Positions 43,796 to 54,189 of a stretch of DNA of 64,000 bases are shown one piece after another; within the stretch, counting starts at the first letter, position 1, and each line of letters starts with the position of its first letter. The stretch comes from Prorocentrum cordatum (Eukaryota > Sar > Dinophyceae > Prorocentrales > Prorocentraceae): assembly GCA_963575745.1 (NCBI GenBank), contig CAUYUJ010017660.1, positions 636,501-700,500 of the forward strand, written 5' to 3'. Position numbers and translations under genes: made by a program. The notes beneath the pieces were generated by a model that made no database searches, was not told the DNA's origin, and worked only from the letters and a program-made list of their open reading frames with translations.

Positions 43796-44221
43796 TCGCA
43801 AGATCGGGTCGGCACCGAGGGGCGCCTTGGAGAGGGAGCTTGGCCGCCTAGTGAATGGATAGTCGACATAGAGGATGAGAACCGAGAGGATATGACCGCT
43901 CGAGATCGACACCTGAGAGATGAGGAGGAGGAAAACAGTGTTCGAATTCGCCCAGTCCTCCCCCCGCAGCTTCCCCAGACCATCCCACGAGTTTTTGAGA
44001 ATAGCGCCAGGTTCCGTGAGATAGTTAGGTCTGGACGTCTCCCACCTCCTCCTTCTCAGAATGCTGTGCCCGAAATCTTTCAATTCGATGGCCCACGTTT
44101 TCCTCAGTATTTACTAATGCACCGACCTCCCCCCACTCCCGAACCGAAGCGTAAGGGACGAGGTAAGGGTAAGCGGAGCCAGCGAAGCCAACAGCAGCAG
44201 CAGAGCGAACGACCTCCGTGA
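43796..44221 (+). CDS. Small ORF preceding the LINE polyprotein
   Basis: Frame open after the (CTC)n at 43748-43786, with an in-frame ATG at 43892 and a TGA at 44219. It encodes an acidic start (WIVDIEDENREDMTARDRHL), a Pro-rich middle (PVLPPQLPQTIPRVFENSAR, FREIVRSGRLPPPPS) and a basic Gln-rich tail (KRKGRGKGKRSQRSQQQQQ). Basic, Pro-rich and about 110-140 residues, it may be an ORF1-like product of the downstream retrotransposon or its vestige. No RNA-binding knuckle is present. The upstream part of the same frame (43385-43790) is translated repeat and excluded. Confidence 0.45.
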   Translation, partial: SQDRVGTEGRLGEGAWPPSEWIVDIEDENREDMTARDRHLRDEEEENSVRIRPVLPPQLPQTIPRVFENSARFREIVRSGRLPPPPSQNAVPEIFQFDGPRFPQYLLMHRPPPTPEPKRKGRGKGKRSQRSQQQQQSERPP

Positions 44222-44398
44222 ATGCGGGTGCTACCCTGCCCGCAGACCCCTGCGTGGGGGAGGTCGGCGCAGGTCGGGCCCGAGCGTCCACTGACGTCAG
44301 CTCTACCAGTATACTCAGAGAACACAGCTAGGCCGTGCTTAGATTACGCAGCTACTCAGAGCTAGCCAGAGCGTCAGTCACCCAGACATCGGCCCGAC

Positions 44399-44474
44399 AG
44401 CTCGATCGATCGATCGATCCTCCTCCTCCTCCTCCTCCTCCTCCTCCTCCTCCTCCTCCTCCTCCTCCTCCTAG
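44399..44474. repeat. (CGAT)n then (TCC)n
   Basis: Four to five GATC/CGAT units followed by about 55 bp of TCC triplets, between the two ORFs of the retrotransposon. Confidence 0.9.
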
Positions 44475-44611
44475 TCGCTGTTTGAGGTGCCCAAGAGTCG
44501 ACCGACCGCACCTCAAGTACAATCGTACATCAGCGATTCTGCGCCCACACCCGCAGGCCTCGGGGGCAGGGGGGACTGGGGGGCCCGCATGGCGAGCCCG
44601 TGCGCCTAGGC

Positions 44612-47600
44612 ATGAGAACCTGCTACTACAACCCCCAAGAGGCAGCGAGCATAGAACGACTTGAGGACATCAGCGCGGAACTACACAGTTGGGACGTCAT
44701 TCTCCTCAGCGGCACATGCAGATGGGCGGGAGCAGAAGCAGTACAGAGACACTACCTCCCTAATCACTACGTGTTACAATTTGGTGCTCGCAAAGGGAAG
44801 TGGATCAACAAAAGCTGTGGCTTAACGATCCTCATCAGCCAGAGAATCGATGAGCGCAGCTTACGAGGGACCTACATCCCACCAACCAGCCTCCAGGGAC
44901 GGGTTGCAGGAATTCGCCTCTCGACTGGCCAACACGACTATGCACTCTTTGTCTACTACTACGCCCCAACCCACCTCTCGTACTACGCGCCATTAGCAGA
45001 CGCGATAACCAAATGGTTGGAGCAGTGTGTTGATCGAGTAGGCAGCCGTACGACGATAGTGATGGGCGGGGATGTGAACAGCGACTTTGGTTGCCAGCGA
45101 GATACCGACGGGACCATTGTGCGGAGCAGAGGACCGACGGTAGGAGACAGGGAACCCAAAATAGAGAACTCCAACGGCACGAGCCTTAGGACCCTGTGTC
45201 AGACCAGCGACCTCAGTATAGCCACCACTTATCACATCGCCGAACCCACATTCTACGGACATTCAGGTTGCAACAGTCGTATTGGCCACATTGTAGTACC
45301 TACAGGGGCCCTGGGACTCGTAAAAAGGTGTGAGGTCCTCCATCGGTCAGGCAAAAGGCTCCAAAAGGTAAAAGTACGAGGGCACAGGGACCACCTCCCC
45401 ATCGGCCTCACCCTCCTCGCCTCTACTTCCACCACCTCCTTCCCCACGCGCGCCCGCCTACAACAGGGGCTGTGCAGGGACGGACTCATGGACTGTCTGC
45501 GCAGCGGCCACAAGAGGGAGATGCTGCTCACCGAACTCGACAAGGAGGTGGAGGAGGTGGGCGGGGAGCAGTGGGAGAGAGCACTGGGGGCGGCGACGCC
45601 AGACGAGACCTGGGACCTTTTGGGAGGAGCAGCGCGATCGGCCATGCTCACGACTTTCGGAAAAAGCGGCTCGCCCGACGAGATCGACCAGCTTACGAAG
45701 CGAGCCAAGCAATACCGACTCGAGCTCCTCAGGCAGCGACGAACACTGCGACAGAGCCTAACACCAGAACAGTGTGCCGACGACTACGACTGGGTACAAA
45801 ACGAGCTGAAAGAAGTCACAGCGGCGCTGAAGCAGGCCCGAGAAGGTGTAGAGAAACAAAGACGGGCGCTCCTGGTCGAACGCATATGGGAGGCCTACGA
45901 AAAACGGAACCTCGCCGAGATGCACCGACTACGCATACAGTACCAGAGGAACGGACGCGGGCCAAAGAAAAGGTACTACCGATCAGCTCGAACCCACTGG
46001 CCTCGCGACTACTGGTATCAGGAGCTTGCCCACCCAGCTTTGGAAGGGGGACTAGGAGCACGGCCTATCGATAGAAAGGCAGAGAGAGCAGATCACGAGG
46101 CTTTCGTCCAGGAGCACATCGACCGACTGCCGACCGACCACGACTTACTTTTTCAGGTCGAGGCCGACAAGCGAGCGATGCGTAGGTATTGCCAGCGAGC
46201 CAGTAAACGACGGGCCTGGCCACCTTGGGGCATTCCGATCGAAATGACATGGTTGATGATCGATCCCACCCTCCATCTTCAGGACCCAGCAGAGCTCAGC
46301 AGGCGCCTAGAAGAAAAGCGAGTTGCAGCTGCAGAAAAGAAGGGGGACGAAGATGAGCTTGCACACTACACGACACTGGGGCGATGCAAGAAGGGGGGGG
46401 AACTGCTTCGACGGATGGGGTGGACGGAAGGTACCAGGTTGGGCCGTGTGCCGACGGCGACGGATGGGACAGAAGGAGCCGCCTGGGAGCAGCAATTCTA
46501 TGCAGTGGGGAGGGGCAGGTACGCAGGGCTAGGTGCTGACACGATTGCAGATCACAGCAAAGGGTACATGAAGTACCTCGACCAATTCCTTGCACAATGC
46601 CGAAGCTGTCAGGTCACCCCGCTGGACTGGCACCGATCACAAGCATTTCCAGCAGAAAAACACAACAACAAAGAAGGGATACTAGGGAAGCGTATACTAC
46701 ACGTCTACGATTCTTTTGGGATGGCTTGGCACTCAGGCATCCACCTACGTGGCTCACCCACATCGCAGGCACCCTGGGCCCAAGGAGGCCTCCCACACCG
46801 CTGTCGGGAAAACGCCATCCTCTGCGTACAAGCGGCTCAATGGAGAGCTGCCCAAGGGGGGGTGAGCACAATCACAACCAACTACGACGGCACCAGCGCG
46901 TTTGCAGCCACCAACCGAGCTTTACTCAGAGCGGTTGCCTTCAGGCAAGCACACGAGCACGACCAGCGCTTCGCCATGGCAGCAATTGACCACTCTACCC
47001 CGACGCTCGAAGCTGCCGACGGCACCGTCGAAGCTGAGAGCACCACAGGCGCCCAAATGGGCTTCACCCTCTGCCCAAGGCAATTTAACGATGCATACAG
47101 CCTGTACGTCACAAAATGGTGGGAACAAGGCCGCACGGACCCAGACCAGATCATCCACGACACGACCAACCCAGTCGCAGGCAACACTCACGACTTAGCT
47201 CTCAACACGTTCATGGACGACATCACTTATGTGCAGACAATCCTACCCGCAGCGACGGCTGGAGATATCGAACAACAACTCAACAACAACACTGAACGCC
47301 TTTCCCAAACAATTGCAGCAGGAGGATGGGGACTTAACAATGCCAAGACCAACCACTTATTATACCTAGTTGGGCAAGGCTGCTACGGGAAAACCAGACA
47401 ACTCAGACGCAGCAAAACACTGCAGGGTCAGGCGCTAAGGGAGATGCGTGTACTTGGCCCCTACCTACCAGCTGGCCAGGGCATCACAGGCGAGGTGGTG
47501 CGGCGCATCGCAGCCATCCGCGTTGCATGGCGACAGTGCGGGATCTTCTGGACCTCTAAGGTACCCCGACAGATAAAACGCATGATGTTCATGGCTTTCG

Positions 47601-49120
47601 TTGTAGGTGCGGCCCTTAGCGGATTGCCTGCGCTAGTTCTGACAGATACCCACACAACAGCAATCGACAGCGTACTAGGCAAGTACCTACGGACGCTAGC
47701 GGGAGGAGCAATGTCGTGGACCAGAGCAGATGGTACAGTGAGGTGCAACAATTTGCGACAGGTGTTTAGATACTGGAGACTCGAGCGCACATCCGTATCT
47801 TTGCTTGTGCGACGCTTACGATGGTACCAGAACTGGTCAAGGCACCCTTGGGAGCGCGGAGCAGTCGTCGCAGCGGTTTTTGAAACATCCAGACTAGACG
47901 CGGCTCAGGGCATACAGCGACTAGAAGGGCAGGGATTCGTGGGGCCCTCCTCCACCCCGTGGGCACAGCAGTTTGCAGCCGACATGCAGGTGATAGCAAA
48001 TGTGGACGAGAGCATGGGATGGTATGCAGACAGGGAATCCGACCTCGCCATATTCGAACAGGGGAGTGCGGCACAAAAAAACTGGTTACAAACAGACCCA
48101 TCAATATTGTACAGTTACGAGCGAAATTGGGATGTGCTTACGACACGAGATACGACGCTACAGGAGGAGGAGGGCAGGGAGGAGGAGACATTAAAACCTT
48201 ATTGGTGCGATCGTACGACGAAGGGCGAAAACGACACGGAACAGAGGTGTGGCATGCGCTTTGCGACATACGCAGCACTAGCTGGGCATCGCCGAGAGAC
48301 CCACAACATTCGACCAGTGGTGGCGTCCGTAATCGTCAACAACCAGTGCCCCTGGTGCAAGAGCACATTTATTAATCGTAAGGTATGTGTCGACCACGCG
48401 GTCAGGGCTGTACACGGCCACGGTATTTGCCACCAAGATAGGTCGATGTGGTCCCACCCCATTTCCGACCCCAGCTCTCTTACCTGCCAGATCTGTAGCC
48501 ACGAGGCTCAAACTCTTGAGGAGTATCACGCACACATACGAGAGCACATAGCAGGGCCAGAGTCGATCAGAGCAGCGCGGGGAGAAGGAGCACCTGTCGC
48601 ACGGGGGCCACGGCGACTGGCGCATCAGGGCCAGCACGGAGAGAGGTGGGGGCGCAGCCGAAGGGCGGCGGCCAGCACAGCGCCCACACCTCGGCGGAGG
48701 CGGAGTCGGCTCGTCAGACACACAGCAGTCGCAGCAGACGCCGCAGCAGCCGCCCCCCACACAGCGCCGAGGAGGAGGCGGTCGAGGACCCCCAGGAGGA
48801 TGCCGTGGTGGTGGAGGAGGCGGCCAGGTGGAGCTTCGGGACCAGCTGAGATCGCTCCAGAGGCTCACCCTCCAGAGCTCGAACGAGATCCACAATTTCT
48901 TGCATCTCACGGGAGAGTTCTGGCTGACGCCGCTCGAGCCAGAACGGGTGCAGGCGCCGATGGAGACAGGCAGAGGGTACGGGCGGAAGGTGAAGCAGCT
49001 GGGCAAGGGGGCACGGCCTCGGCCCACCGCACGGCCAGGTGGCGGCGAGCCTGGTCGAGGAGATCGTGGCGGTGCTCGACTCAGAGGAGCAGAAGCTCGA
49101 CGCGCCCCTCCTCCACGTGA
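44612..49120 (+). CDS. Non-LTR retrotransposon polyprotein: endonuclease, reverse transcriptase, three zinc fingers
   Basis: Start taken at ATG 44612 (MRTCYYNPQEA); the frame stays open to 49120, but only up to about residue 1330 (48600) looks native. Endonuclease (about 1-265): GGDVNSD near residue 152 and GHRDHLPIG near 258 match the D-x-N and DH motifs of AP-endonuclease-type nucleases. A helical linker follows (about 300-620). Reverse transcriptase (about 640-1000): motif A is probably VYDSFGMAWH with Asp700, shortened relative to the usual DxxxAFDxxxH; TTGAQMGFTLCPRQF is the palm motif B equivalent; FMDD at 867-870 is the catalytic box. Then a thumb-like region, and Cys/His fingers starting at Cys1199, Cys1246 (CPWCKSTF) and Cys1292 (CQICSHEA). 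This element copies itself through an RNA intermediate by target-primed reverse transcription. No internal stop is seen, so recent activity is plausible. Confidence 0.85.
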   Translation: MRTCYYNPQEAASIERLEDISAELHSWDVILLSGTCRWAGAEAVQRHYLPNHYVLQFGARKGKWINKSCGLTILISQRIDERSLRGTYIPPTSLQGRVAGIRLSTGQHDYALFVYYYAPTHLSYYAPLADAITKWLEQCVDRVGSRTTIVMGGDVNSDFGCQRDTDGTIVRSRGPTVGDREPKIENSNGTSLRTLCQTSDLSIATTYHIAEPTFYGHSGCNSRIGHIVVPTGALGLVKRCEVLHRSGKRLQKVKVRGHRDHLPIGLTLLASTSTTSFPTRARLQQGLCRDGLMDCLRSGHKREMLLTELDKEVEEVGGEQWERALGAATPDETWDLLGGAARSAMLTTFGKSGSPDEIDQLTKRAKQYRLELLRQRRTLRQSLTPEQCADDYDWVQNELKEVTAALKQAREGVEKQRRALLVERIWEAYEKRNLAEMHRLRIQYQRNGRGPKKRYYRSARTHWPRDYWYQELAHPALEGGLGARPIDRKAERADHEAFVQEHIDRLPTDHDLLFQVEADKRAMRRYCQRASKRRAWPPWGIPIEMTWLMIDPTLHLQDPAELSRRLEEKRVAAAEKKGDEDELAHYTTLGRCKKGGELLRRMGWTEGTRLGRVPTATDGTEGAAWEQQFYAVGRGRYAGLGADTIADHSKGYMKYLDQFLAQCRSCQVTPLDWHRSQAFPAEKHNNKEGILGKRILHVYDSFGMAWHSGIHLRGSPTSQAPWAQGGLPHRCRENAILCVQAAQWRAAQGGVSTITTNYDGTSAFAATNRALLRAVAFRQAHEHDQRFAMAAIDHSTPTLEAADGTVEAESTTGAQMGFTLCPRQFNDAYSLYVTKWWEQGRTDPDQIIHDTTNPVAGNTHDLALNTFMDDITYVQTILPAATAGDIEQQLNNNTERLSQTIAAGGWGLNNAKTNHLLYLVGQGCYGKTRQLRRSKTLQGQALREMRVLGPYLPAGQGITGEVVRRIAAIRVAWRQCGIFWTSKVPRQIKRMMFMAFVVGAALSGLPALVLTDTHTTAIDSVLGKYLRTLAGGAMSWTRADGTVRCNNLRQVFRYWRLERTSVSLLVRRLRWYQNWSRHPWERGAVVAAVFETSRLDAAQGIQRLEGQGFVGPSSTPWAQQFAADMQVIANVDESMGWYADRESDLAIFEQGSAAQKNWLQTDPSILYSYERNWDVLTTRDTTLQEEEGREEETLKPYWCDRTTKGENDTEQRCGMRFATYAALAGHRRETHNIRPVVASVIVNNQCPWCKSTFINRKVCVDHAVRAVHGHGICHQDRSMWSHPISDPSSLTCQICSHEAQTLEEYHAHIREHIAGPESIRAARGEGAPVARGPRRLAHQGQHGERWGRSRRAAASTAPTPRRRRSRLVRHTAVAADAAAAAPHTAPRRRRSRTPRRMPWWWRRRPGGASGPAEIAPEAHPPELERDPQFLASHGRVLADAARARTGAGADGDRQRVRAEGEAAGQGGTASAHRTARWRRAWSRRSWRCSTQRSRSSTRPSST

Positions 49121-49491
49121 GGCAGCTCCTGAAAGAGTTCATGAGCCAGCTCGACGAACCCTGGGGACCAATCTTCATCACGGAGGTCTTCTTGCAGTGC
49201 AAGATCCAGGAGGCGTACAACAAGACGGGCGAAGACGTGGAGATGGACACCAAGCAGTGCAAGGCCAAGCTCATCTACACGATCAACACGGCGCCGAGCT
49301 TCAGGGCGGTGCTGTACGACCAGAAGCTCGAGCAGGAACAGTACGACAAGATCTCGGGCTTCAAGGGGGACATATGCAAGCAGGCACTGGGCCACGCGCT
49401 GGCGCACCTCGGGGCCACGAAGAGCCGTTCAGGGGGCCCGAAGACGGGCCTGGAGAGGGCCGTGGAGGCGCAGCTCAACAGGAGGTGAGCC
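48789..49491 (+). CDS. Helical tail domain following the retrotransposon fingers, split by a G5 frameshift
   Basis: In the +1 frame relative to the polyprotein, LRDQLRSLQRLTLQSSNEIH begins a helical domain continuing to TGEFWLTPLEPERVQAP and YGRKVKQLGKG. At 49007-49011 is a G5 run; reading with one G fewer continues as HGLGPPHGQVAASLVEEIVA, then LLHVRQLLKEFMSQLDE, FITEVFLQCKIQEAYNK and an end at a TGA at 49486. Domains of this type (S-x-E-x-R..., GHGLGPP) follow reverse transcriptases or stand alone in dinoflagellate gene sets, as I recall them. The join between polyprotein frame and this frame lies between about 48560 and 48790 and is unresolved. A further coding-like stretch continues at 49660-49860 (KIAQQISADLVRMTSLRSQ). 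Confidence 0.6.
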
Positions 49492-50590
49492 AAGGCACGC
49501 CCCAGCCTGAGCCCAGCAGCTCGCCCCGCCGCGAGCGAGAGAGCCCCGCGGGCCAGTCCCTACCAGGCCCGCAGCCCAGCGGAGCCAGCAGCTCGTTGTC
49601 GAGCAGCGCTTTCGAGTCACGCCTCAACTCCACGGGGCGCCCTCGTGCCTGGCCACCATCATCGCCGCCAGTGACTCGAGAGGAAAAAATTGCACAGCAG
49701 ATCAGTGCAGACCTTGTTCGTATGACGAGTCTCAGGAGCCAGGCCGAACAACACGGAGGCCAGATGGCCTACCTGTATCGGATGGCTACATACTATCGGG
49801 ACCTACGACCAAGGGACTATTACCAGCCTATGGCAAAAAAATGGGGGGGATGGCGGGCCTTCTACTTATCCAGCCGTCACCCTACTATTACACGGGCTCC
49901 CACCACCTACGCCCCCTCCTCCCACCAACTCCCACTTCCAACCTACCATCTTTCTCTCAGGCAATCAGCTCTCTACTAGTTCCACTCGCAGTCGGGGCTT
50001 GTCTGTCATACAGTATCGCGGATGCACGCTCGGAGCCGACGTATCTGCGACCTCGTACCGGACAGTATACAGAACGACAGAACATGCTACAGGGTACACA
50101 CCGCGTACTATGACAGCATACACAGGGAACTATCACACCACAACATCCAGCACAGCCATGCGATTGTGATCCGACCACGGTTCGACCTCCCCTCTCCCGC
50201 TCAGTTACATCCAGCCTTAGTCCGCCTTAGTTATTACAGCTGCTACCTTTCTCGACCTTCTGAGGATAGAGTGAGTAAGAATTGCACGCTAAGGACAGGC
50301 ACAGGATTCTGACTGCAGCGAACGACCGAGCCTACGCCTACTCTCACACCAAGGTCCTACTACGGTTCCTTACGGCCCCAACTACTGGGAACTAAGGAAA
50401 CGACTACAATATCTAAGGTGAACAACAGTAGGCTGGAACCACTAAGGTAAACGAGGATCAGTACACAGCCCGACATACTACCAGAGGACATTTGCGACTC
50501 GAGCATCTTCGCGGCCTCTCTATCCACTGCTGGCGGATACTCCGCCCACGTTCAGAGCTTGCGCCCCGAGGGCGCACGACCAGAGCTGCG
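49492..50590. other. Possible 3' portion of the retrotransposon
   Basis: Contains the helical stretch at 49670-49850 and otherwise short frames, with no poly-A or target duplication recognised. The end of the element is not defined. Confidence 0.4.
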
Positions 50591-51403
50591 ATGGCGACGC
50601 AGGCGAACATGGGGAAGGGGGAGATGGCGCAGCAGCCAGTTGCAGACGAAGCCGAGCTCCTGCAGCCAACGATAGTGCAGAAGCCGCACGACAGAGGAGG
50701 CTCGGGAGGAGTGGCTGATCAGGTCGTGGGCACGGCGGCGTACAGACTGGAGATCGCGCACAACACACTCCAGAGCACCGCCGTCGCGTTCAAGGTGGCG
50801 ACCGAGCACGGCGAGAAGGCCCTCCACGCTCTCCACAAGCAGAGAGAGAAGGTGGTGACCACCCTAGGCCGCATGAACGCAAGGAGCCTCAATCCACATG
50901 AAGAAGCAGAGCGTAGCCAAGCGAAGCACTACCTCAAGGAACAGCTCCACGACATCAACGGCGCCATCAGTGCGGTGAGGAGCGCTATCGGCATCACTGA
51001 CGACAAGCTCGGCAAAATGATGCACGGCCCGATGCCATGGGAGCTGGACTACACGAGGCGCCAGGTCGACGAGATCGACCACATTTACACGCGCTGGACC
51101 AAGGGCCCGCACGGCTACGCCTACGGCGAGGCCTCCTTCGACACACAGACGGAGACGGTGGTGGAGCCGCAGATGGAGATCAAGGACTTTCTCCAGCCCG
51201 CTCGCAGGCCGCCGTGCACCAGCCCGAGCAAGAGCGTGGAGGGCTGGGAGAACCGCGGCAAGGTGTTGTGCAGTGAGGCCAGCTCCAGCTCCCCAGCCGC
51301 CGCCACAGCGGCCACTAAGGCCGACGGCGCTGCTCAGAGCAGGGACGTGAGGCTCTCATCGCCAAGGGCAGCAGCAGCGGCAGGCTGGGGCATAGGGCAG
51401 TAG
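50591..51403 (+). CDS. Helical 270-residue protein of unknown function
   Basis: ATG at 50591 (MATQANMGKGEM) chosen over an upstream non-ATG start; stop TAG at 51401. The first 60 residues are polar; then long helices follow (AAYRLEIAHNTLQSTAVAFK, TEHGEKALHALHKQREKVVT, ERSQAKHYLKEQLHDINGAI) typical of a coiled coil, then a compact segment (MPWELDYTRRQVDEIDHIYT) and a Ser/Ala-rich tail. No family name. It follows the retrotransposon on the same strand by about 1.1 kb and may be part of it or an independent gene. Confidence 0.65.
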   Translation: MATQANMGKGEMAQQPVADEAELLQPTIVQKPHDRGGSGGVADQVVGTAAYRLEIAHNTLQSTAVAFKVATEHGEKALHALHKQREKVVTTLGRMNARSLNPHEEAERSQAKHYLKEQLHDINGAISAVRSAIGITDDKLGKMMHGPMPWELDYTRRQVDEIDHIYTRWTKGPHGYAYGEASFDTQTETVVEPQMEIKDFLQPARRPPCTSPSKSVEGWENRGKVLCSEASSSSPAAATAATKADGAAQSRDVRLSSPRAAAAAGWGIGQ

Positions 51404-51874
51404 AGAGCGGAATGCATTAGGCCTGGCTCTCCCTTTTTTTTTCCCCCCACTCCTGCAGCGGGGGCTTGGCAGCAAAGCACTCACCGCGTGGGCCAGTGCG
51501 GCCATGCATTCATACCAGCCGAGAGACGTCAGGGAGACGTACCAGGCCGCCCTTTCTCCTTTGTTTGCCTCTCTCTGTCGTCTGGGGAGTGGGGGAGTGG
51601 GGGGAGTTTGGGGAGCGGAGGTGGGTGGGCTCTCAGCGGCGGGGGGTGCGCCCAAAGAGAGGCAGCTCCCCTCCGCCTGCAGCAGTTCAAAGGCCGATAC
51701 CGAGGCAGGGTCTCCCTGCTAGCGAGGCTCGGGGACCACGCCCTCCAGAGGGGCGGGCCCCGTCGCCTCAGGCGGCCCCCCCCAAAGCAAAGGGTGGGCT
51801 CGCATCCATTTCCCCCCCAGGGGTCGGCATGCCTGTCGGTAGGCGAAGTTGACAGACCCCCAAGGGCCTTATCC
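51404..51874. other. Spacer, no gene recognised
   Basis: GC-rich; overlapping frames on both strands lack family features. Confidence 0.5.
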
Positions 51875-51875
51875 T

Positions 51876-52194
51876 TATCCTCCTCCTCCTCCTCCTCCTC
51901 CTCCTCCTCCTCCTCCCCCAAGGAGCTCCCAAGAGGCTCCCAAGAGGGCCCCCCAGACCGCGCGGCGGGAGTCACCTGGCCCTCGTCGCCGAGGGGTGCA
52001 GCTCCCCCCGCCACCCGGCATCTCCTGAGAGATGCCCAGGGACCTCGGGGGCGAGGGGGGGAGATGGGGATGCACAGACAGGAGGAGGGAGGAGGAGGAG
52101 GAGGAGGAGGAGGAGGAGGAGGAGGAGGAGGAGGAGGAGGAAGAGGACGAGGAAGAGGATGAGGATGAGGATGAGGATGATGATGCTGATGATG

Positions 52195-52226
<32 letters not shown>

Positions 52227-52530
52227 GATGATGATGAGGATGATGATGATGATGAGGATGATGATGATGAGGATGATGATGAGGATGAGGATGAGGATGA
52301 GGATGAGGATGATGATGCTGATGCTGATGATGATGATGATGATGAGGAGGAGGAGGAGGAGGAGGAGGAGGAGGTGGAGGAGGAGGAGGAGGAGGACTTG
52401 GAGGGCTTGGAGGAGGAGGGGGGGAGGGAAGAGGACGTGTGTGTGGGGTATGCAGAGGAGAATGGAGAGGAAATTGAGAAATCGAGGACAGGGCAGAGGG
52501 TTAACGGGACGGAGGACGAGGTAAAATAAG
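51876..52530. repeat. (CTC)n, (GGA)n and (GAT)n tracts
   Basis: (CTC)n 51880-51916, (GGA)n 52080-52145, (GAT)n 52150-52350 and (GGA)n again to 52400. Ser-, Glu/Asp- and Met-rich ORFs are artefacts. Confidence 0.95.
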
Positions 52531-52719
52531 GCCACAACAGGCCCTTAAGAGGCTTCCAAGAGGCTTCCAAGAGCTAATTGGGTTTTGAGAGGCCAACATC
52601 CTTCATTCCCAACGGCCCGTCCAAGCCCCCCTCATGTCCAATATGCCCCCCCGAGGCGCGCAACTGGCTTGATGCTCCTGGAGGCCCCTCCCGAAACATC
52701 TGACCGAGGGCACGGCGAA

Positions 52720-53170
52720 GATAATGATCATGGTAGTCAATACGGTTTCTGGACTGGTGTTTTTGATGATGCGTATGAAGATTATGACCATGATGATGTT
52801 CATAATGAGCATCACGATGCTTGTTAATGTTATGATGATGGTATTGCTGATGGCGGTGATGCTGATGACGGTGATGGTGATGGTGATAGTGATACTGATG
52901 ATGATGATGGTGATGATGATGCTGATGATGATGATGCTGATGCTGATGACGATGATGATGATCATGATGATGTGTTGATGACGATGATGACGAGCTGGCT
53001 CATGATGTCCATGACGGTGGTGATGCTGATGTTGAGGATGATTTCGGTGTTGAATAATGTGGTGGTAACGATGATAAGGATGCGGATGCTGCTGGGGATG
53101 GTGACGGTGACGATGATGGTGACGATCAGCATCATGACAATGATGATGCTTCTGATTTCTTCTTCTCAAT
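52720..53170. repeat. Degenerate (GAT)n tract
   Basis: About 450 bp of GATGATG with frequent C/T substitutions. Confidence 0.9.
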
Positions 53171-53189
53171 CTGGTGGTCTCCCGTGAGG

Positions 53190-53640
53190 CTGCCAGATGG
53201 CCCCCAATTTGCCCGAGAGAGCCCCAAGAGAAGCCGCAGAGGCCACCAAGACGATTCCAATATCGTTCTGGAGCCTTCCAAAACGACCCGAACGATCTCG
53301 AAGAGTCCAGTCTGACGGTGTACGACGGCGTCAGACGGACCAGGAGCGCCCTAAGACAGCTTGCGAAGCACCTTCTTGGTCCCAACGAGCCCCAAGATGC
53401 CCCAAGATGCCCCAAGAAGTTTCCAAGATGTTCCCAAGAGGCCTCCAAGAGTCCAACAGGACGCTTAATTTGTTCAACAACAAATGGGGAACTACAGGTT
53501 CTGAAGAACTTGCCGTGTCGCTGAGCTGGCCTCTCAGGCCTCCAGATGCCCCCCAGACGGCCCAAGGGGCTCCCAGAACGAAAGAAGATGTTCCCGAAAG
53601 AACCTTCAAACGATACGCGAGTTTGACGTGACGGCATGGC
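53190..53640. repeat. Degenerate CCAAGA-type repeat, no gene
   Basis: Units such as GCCCCAAGATGCCCCAAGATG (53389-53411) resemble the tracts at 41270 and 42950. Confidence 0.5.
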
Positions 53641-53689
53641 TAGCAGCACTAGGCCAAGGATGCCCCCCATGATGTTGTTGATGGTGAAT

Positions 53690-53691
53690 TA

Positions 53692-53749
<58 letters not shown>

Positions 53750-54012
53750 CTGATGCTGATGCTGATGCTGATGCTGATGCTGATGCTGATGCTGATGCTG
53801 ATGATGATGCCTATGATTACGATTCTGATGATGATGCTGAAAGATGATGGTGATGATGATGATGCTGATGATGTTGTTGTTGCTGCTGTAGATGATGTTG
53901 GAGATGATGATAGTGGTGGTGATACTGGTGGCGATGCTAATGCTGATGATGATTATACTGATGCTGATGATGAGGATAAAGAGCATGATGATAAAGAACA
54001 TGATGATGAGGA
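53690..54012. repeat. (GAT)n / (GCTGAT)n tract
   Basis: About 60 bp of perfect GAT followed by GCTGAT hexamers (53748-53800) and degenerate continuation. Confidence 0.95.
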
Positions 54013-54189
54013 TAGGAACGAGGATGAGAGCGAGGACGGGTACGACGACGGCACGCGCTTTTGGATGACAGCGTTGTCCAAACTCTTCCAGCGACCCGCT
54101 CTGCCTGTGCTAGAATCTGAGCGCGCGCGAAGCTCGCGATGGTTGTGGTGTGGGTGTGTGTATATACACATTCACACGCGACAATGCTA

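Noticed and set aside
51875-52570. Poly-Ser, poly-Ile and acidic ORFs
   Set aside because: Artefacts of GGA and GAT triplet repeats.
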